This document shows positions 61,109 to 64,000 of a stretch of 64,000 bases of DNA, piece after piece (position 1 is the stretch's first letter; each line of letters starts with the position of its first letter). A model generated the notes under the pieces. It saw only the letters and a program-made list of their open reading frames with translations, made no database searches and was not told the origin of the DNA. This stretch comes from Bacteroidia bacterium. Lineage in GTDB: Bacteria; Bacteroidota; Bacteroidia; Cytophagales; Cyclobacteriaceae. A program made the translations under genes and the position numbers. The DNA is taken from NCBI GenBank assembly GCA_030425425.1, contig JAUIAO010000006.1, forward strand, positions 115,188-179,187. Reading direction: 5' to 3'.

Positions 61109-62992
61109 TTACATCCAGAAGTATGCGTAAAGCGCAACAATAATCACTACGATCCCCATTGCCCCTATCAGGAATGTGCCATCCGTTTTGAACAGCTCTG
61201 GCTGATAATGATATGCCTTTGGATCTTGTGTCTCCGATGTTGCATTGGTCTGGAAAATGATTCCCAGGAACGCCATCAAGAATACCATCATGAAAATAGA
61301 ATGGAACCCGATATCTCTCAGGCTCATGCCAAACAAGTCTGTTCCAAACAATAATCCAAGTACCAACGAAAGTGCAGACAATCCGAAGAAAATAGCTGCA
61401 GACTTTTTCAATCCTTTTTTCACCTGATCAGTCATCTCTTCAGCTTTGGTCTGATGAGAATCAGTAAGTGTAAGTACCACAGCGATGGTAATCAATACCA
61501 TACACACATACCCCATTCTAATAATGAATGGCAGGTCTGGAAGCATAATTTTCATAATAATACCAGCTGGTAATGTGGCGATAGTGGTCCATAGCGCTGA
61601 TCTGTAAGTAGCTCTTTTCCACAGAATACCCATACCAAACACCACTACCACACCCGGATAAATGAATCCTGTGTATTCCTGAATGTACTGGAATGCCTGA
61701 TCTAGTCCTCCTAGCAATGGTTTCGCAGAGATTACAGCGATTACCAACGCTACAAATGCCGTGATACGACCAATTGAAACCAATTGCTTTTGAGTGGCAT
61801 TTGGATTGATCATTTCTTTGTAAATATCAAGGGTAAAGATGGTAGAAGTAGAGTTCAGCATAGAAGCCAATGAAGATACTACAGCTGCGATCAGTGCAGC
61901 AAACGCCAAACCTCTAATTCCAACGGGAGCGAAGTTTCTCAACAACCAAGGATAAGCCTGATCGGCTTTATCAATTGTTCCCTGAAGTCCTTCTAATGAA
62001 TGTGAAAGATCAGGATGGTTGAACATCACATAAGCTGTGATACCAGGAACAACCACAATGATTGGAATCAAAATCTTTAAATATCCAGCGAAGATCAAAC
62101 CTCTCTTAGCTTCCTGTAAGTTCTTAGCAGCAAGACCTTTCTGAATGATATACTGGTTGAATCCCCAGTAACCAAGGTTTGTCAACCACATTGCACCAAA
62201 TATCACCGCCAAACCTGGCAGATCAATGAAAGGATCTTTCACTCCACCAGCTCCATCAGGAATAGTAGAAACTCCTTCTTTCAGGATCATGCTAAAGTGT
62301 AGATCTGAAGGAACCTCTCTTACTTTGTTCAATACGATCATGAATCCTTCTACAGCTCCGCCACCGTCACCAGCTACCGCTGAAAGGGCGAAGAAAGCAG
62401 TGATCAATCCACCACCTACAAGGAACACTACCTGAATCACATCTGTCCATGCTACGGCTTTCAAACCACCATAGATTGAGTAAATACCAGCAAAAATCAA
62501 CAATCCTGGTACGCCATAAGCTACAGGCCATCCAAGAATTTCTTCCATTGCCAATGCTCCCAACCATGCCACTGAAGTAAGGTTAACGAAGATGTAAACG
62601 AGCAACCAGAAGAATGAGAAGAAGAAACTCACACCTTTACCATATCGTTCCTTTGCAAACTGAGGCATGGTGTATATTTTCTTTTCGATCATCTGAGGAA
62701 GCAAAAACTTCGCAACCAAAATCAATGTTACTGCAGCTAACCACTCATAAGCTGCAATCCCGATTCCTAAAGCGAAACCAGAGCCGGACATTCCCATGAA
62801 GTGCTCAGCCGAAATATTGGCTGCAATCAGTGATGCACCAATGGCCCACCATGAAAGTGTGTTACCCGCAAGGAAGTAATCGTTTGCCGTCTTTTCCTCA
62901 CCCTTCTTATCACGAGATATAAAAAGCCCCATGAAAAGGATGATCACACAGTAAACCGCAAAAACGATGTAGTCAAGTGTTTGAAAACCCAT
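61109..62992 (-). CDS. Sodium/solute symporter (SSS family, SglT-like sugar transporter)
   Basis: Imports sugar with Na+. The 627-residue protein has about 14-15 transmembrane helices. Family marks are DYFLAGNTLSWWAIGASLIAANISAEHFMG at residues 39-68, GLKAVAWTDVIQVVFLVGGG in the middle and ALIAAVVSSLASMLNSTSTIFTLDIYKEMI, the sequence typical of SglT-like sugar carriers. In this cluster rhamnose, arabinose or galacturonate are the likely substrates; which one cannot be read from the sequence. Terminated downstream. Confidence 0.92.
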   Translation of the reverse strand: MGFQTLDYIVFAVYCVIILFMGLFISRDKKGEEKTANDYFLAGNTLSWWAIGASLIAANISAEHFMGMSGSGFALGIGIAAYEWLAAVTLILVAKFLLPQMIEKKIYTMPQFAKERYGKGVSFFFSFFWLLVYIFVNLTSVAWLGALAMEEILGWPVAYGVPGLLIFAGIYSIYGGLKAVAWTDVIQVVFLVGGGLITAFFALSAVAGDGGGAVEGFMIVLNKVREVPSDLHFSMILKEGVSTIPDGAGGVKDPFIDLPGLAVIFGAMWLTNLGYWGFNQYIIQKGLAAKNLQEAKRGLIFAGYLKILIPIIVVVPGITAYVMFNHPDLSHSLEGLQGTIDKADQAYPWLLRNFAPVGIRGLAFAALIAAVVSSLASMLNSTSTIFTLDIYKEMINPNATQKQLVSIGRITAFVALVIAVISAKPLLGGLDQAFQYIQEYTGFIYPGVVVVFGMGILWKRATYRSALWTTIATLPAGIIMKIMLPDLPFIIRMGYVCMVLITIAVVLTLTDSHQTKAEEMTDQVKKGLKKSAAIFFGLSALSLVLGLLFGTDLFGMSLRDIGFHSIFMMVFLMAFLGIIFQTNATSETQDPKAYHYQPELFKTDGTFLIGAMGIVVIIVALYAYFWM

Positions 62993-63030
62993 TATAATTT
63001 ATTTAAAGGTTGATATTAATTTAAGGGAAA

Positions 63031-63052
63031 GCCTCTCGCTTTCACAAGAGGC
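63031..63052 (-). terminator. Weak hairpin after the transaldolase gene
   Basis: Stem GCCTCT / AGAGGC with a 10-nt loop, 30 nt after the stop. The T-run is poor (TTTCCCTTAA), so termination may be partial. Confidence 0.4.
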
Positions 63053-63084
63053 CGAATTTAAAACCTAAATTTTACTATTCAAGA

Positions 63085-63741
63085 TTATTTGTTGCCTTTG
63101 GCATAATCAGCGAGGAATTTTTCCAATCCACTGTCTGTCAATGGGTGCTTCAATAGACCTGTGATTACATTCAATGGGCAGGTCACTACATCAGCACCGA
63201 TCTCTGCGCATTTGATCAAGTGCATGGTATGTCTTACTGATGCTGCCAATACTTCAGTTTCATAACCATAGTTGTCATAAATCTGAGCAATCTGATCGAT
63301 CAACTCTAATCCATCAAAACTGATATCATCCAGTCTACCGATGAAAGGCGATACATAGCTAGCTCCAGCCTTAGCCGCCAAAAGCGCCTGACCAGCACTG
63401 AATACCAATGTGCAGTTTGTTCTGATTCCTTCCTCGGTAAAAGTTTTGATAGCCTTCACACCATCTTTGATCATTGGCACTTTCACTACGATTTTATCGT
63501 CGATAGCCGCCAATTTCTTACCTTCCTCTACCATCTCAGCATAAGTTGTAGAGATTACTTCCGCACTTACATTGTCATCTACGATTTCGCAAATTTTCTT
63601 GTAGTGTGCCAGAATGTTTTCAGTTCCAGTGATTCCTTCTTTTGCCATCAACGAAGGATTGGTAGTTACACCATCCAAAACGCCTAAATCATAAGCTTCT
63701 TTGATGTCATCCAGATTGGCCGTGTCAATAAAGAATTTCAT
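63085..63741 (-). CDS. fsa: Transaldolase-family fructose-6-phosphate aldolase
   Basis: A 218-residue TalC/FSA-type protein, the short transaldolase family. The Schiff-base lysine is in KIVVKVPM; other marks are [51 protein letters not shown] and SPFIGRLDD. Members either transfer dihydroxyacetone (transaldolase) or split fructose 6-phosphate; the neighbouring transketolase gene favours a pentose-phosphate role as transaldolase. Sequence alone does not separate the two. Confidence 0.95.
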   Translation of the reverse strand: MKFFIDTANLDDIKEAYDLGVLDGVTTNPSLMAKEGITGTENILAHYKKICEIVDDNVSAEVISTTYAEMVEEGKKLAAIDDKIVVKVPMIKDGVKAIKTFTEEGIRTNCTLVFSAGQALLAAKAGASYVSPFIGRLDDISFDGLELIDQIAQIYDNYGYETEVLAASVRHTMHLIKCAEIGADVVTCPLNVITGLLKHPLTDSGLEKFLADYAKGNK

Positions 63742-63804
63742 AGTATTATATTTTCCGATTTAAAGGTATGATTTTTTACGTAATTTTTACGTTTATTATT
63801 TTTA

Positions 63805-63839
63805 TTAAAAAAAGTACCTTCAATAAAGAAGGTACTTTT
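63805..63839 (-). terminator. Intrinsic terminator after transketolase
   Basis: Perfect 12-bp stem AAAAGTACCTTC / GAAGGTACTTTT with loop AATAAA and an A/T-rich tail, 11 nt beyond the transketolase stop. Confidence 0.92.
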
Positions 63840-63850
63840 CGATATTTTCA

Positions 63851-64000
63851 TTATTTCCCGAGGAATTTTTTAACCTCCTCATAAACTTGATTTCCAGTAT
63901 ATCCGAATTTCTCATCCAGTACTCCTGCCGGAGCTGAATATCCGAAATGCTCCAATCCTGAAACCATTCCATTCGCTCCTACGAGACCTGAAAGTGTTAC
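63851..64000 (-). CDS. tkt: Transketolase, C-terminal end only
   Basis: The last 49 residues of a gene that continues past the window: SGLEHFGYSAPAGVLDEKFGYT matches the end of transketolase (E. coli: GLDTFGASAP...). Whether the gene is a full-length enzyme or the C-terminal half of a split transketolase, common in some Bacteroidetes, cannot be told. It transfers ketol groups in the pentose-phosphate pathway, beside the transaldolase-family gene. Confidence 0.88.
   Translation of the reverse strand, partial: VTLSGLVGANGMVSGLEHFGYSAPAGVLDEKFGYTGNQVYEEVKKFLGK

Noticed and set aside
47723-62992. SusC/SusD pair in the pectin cluster
   Set aside because: All genes on both strands were checked; none has a TonB-dependent receptor length or SusD pattern.

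Overview
The window comes from a member of the Bacteroidota, most likely a marine gliding bacterium of the Cytophagia (Reichenbachiella/Marivirga-like; the genus is inference). Evidence: a GldC gliding protein; type IX secretion sorting tails on two secreted lyases; TAnnTTTG-type promoter boxes; the FtsX-DUF3098-UppP-TruB-RibF gene order; a DUF3276 (PUR-alpha-like) protein; and many short-signal lipoproteins. DNA is about 40% GC by eye. No rRNA, tRNA, transposase or CRISPR array was seen.

Layout. 1-7.5 kb: the 5' part of a cas6 gene cut by the window edge, then ychF, an AI-2E/PerM permease, a DUF3276 protein, a DUF58 protein, a dicluster ferredoxin divergent from a LuxC-type acyl-CoA reductase, a BLUF photoreceptor and small proteins. 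7.6-12.8 kb: two unrelated-type aconitases (mitochondrial type and AcnB) in tandem. 13.3-20.5 kb: a second PerM permease, lipoproteins, a TolB-like propeller protein, an M28-PDZ peptidase, and an unusual fusion of ferredoxin, reductase-like domain, truncated haemoglobin and zinc ribbon. 20.7-23.8 kb: a compact signalling operon (unknown protein, SpoIIE phosphatase, Roadblock/LC7-like protein, ABC-type ATPase without signature motif, dual-specificity phosphatase). 23.8-33.6 kb: an active/inactive M16 peptidase pair, thioredoxin, gldC, an M48 protease, the ribF-truB-uppP-DUF3098-ftsX operon and a sigma/anti-sigma pair. 33.7-39.3 kb: Lhr-type helicase and PdeM phosphoesterase of the ligase-associated repair system, a response regulator and small membrane or secreted proteins. 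39.5-47.2 kb: membrane pyrophosphatase, a PTPS-folE-SDR tetrahydropterin cluster, a CrtI-like oxidoreductase, and a structured leader before an APS reductase and an epimerase. 47.7-63 kb: a rhamnogalacturonan-I utilisation cluster (two PL11 lyases, DUF1593, GH78, GH43, SRPBCC protein, Na+/sugar symporter) without SusC/SusD in view. 63.1-64 kb: a transaldolase-family aldolase and the end of a transketolase.

How the genes fit together. The pectin cluster would cut the rhamnogalacturonan backbone outside the cell (PL11 with T9SS tails), trim rhamnose and arabinose/xylose residues (GH78, GH43) and import sugars by Na+ symport. A 25-nt dyad upstream of both GH78 and GH43 is a candidate operator. 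The strongest leads for undescribed biology are the globin fusion protein, whose globin matches the ligand pocket of TrHbN position for position, and the SpoIIE-Roadblock-ATPase-DSP operon.
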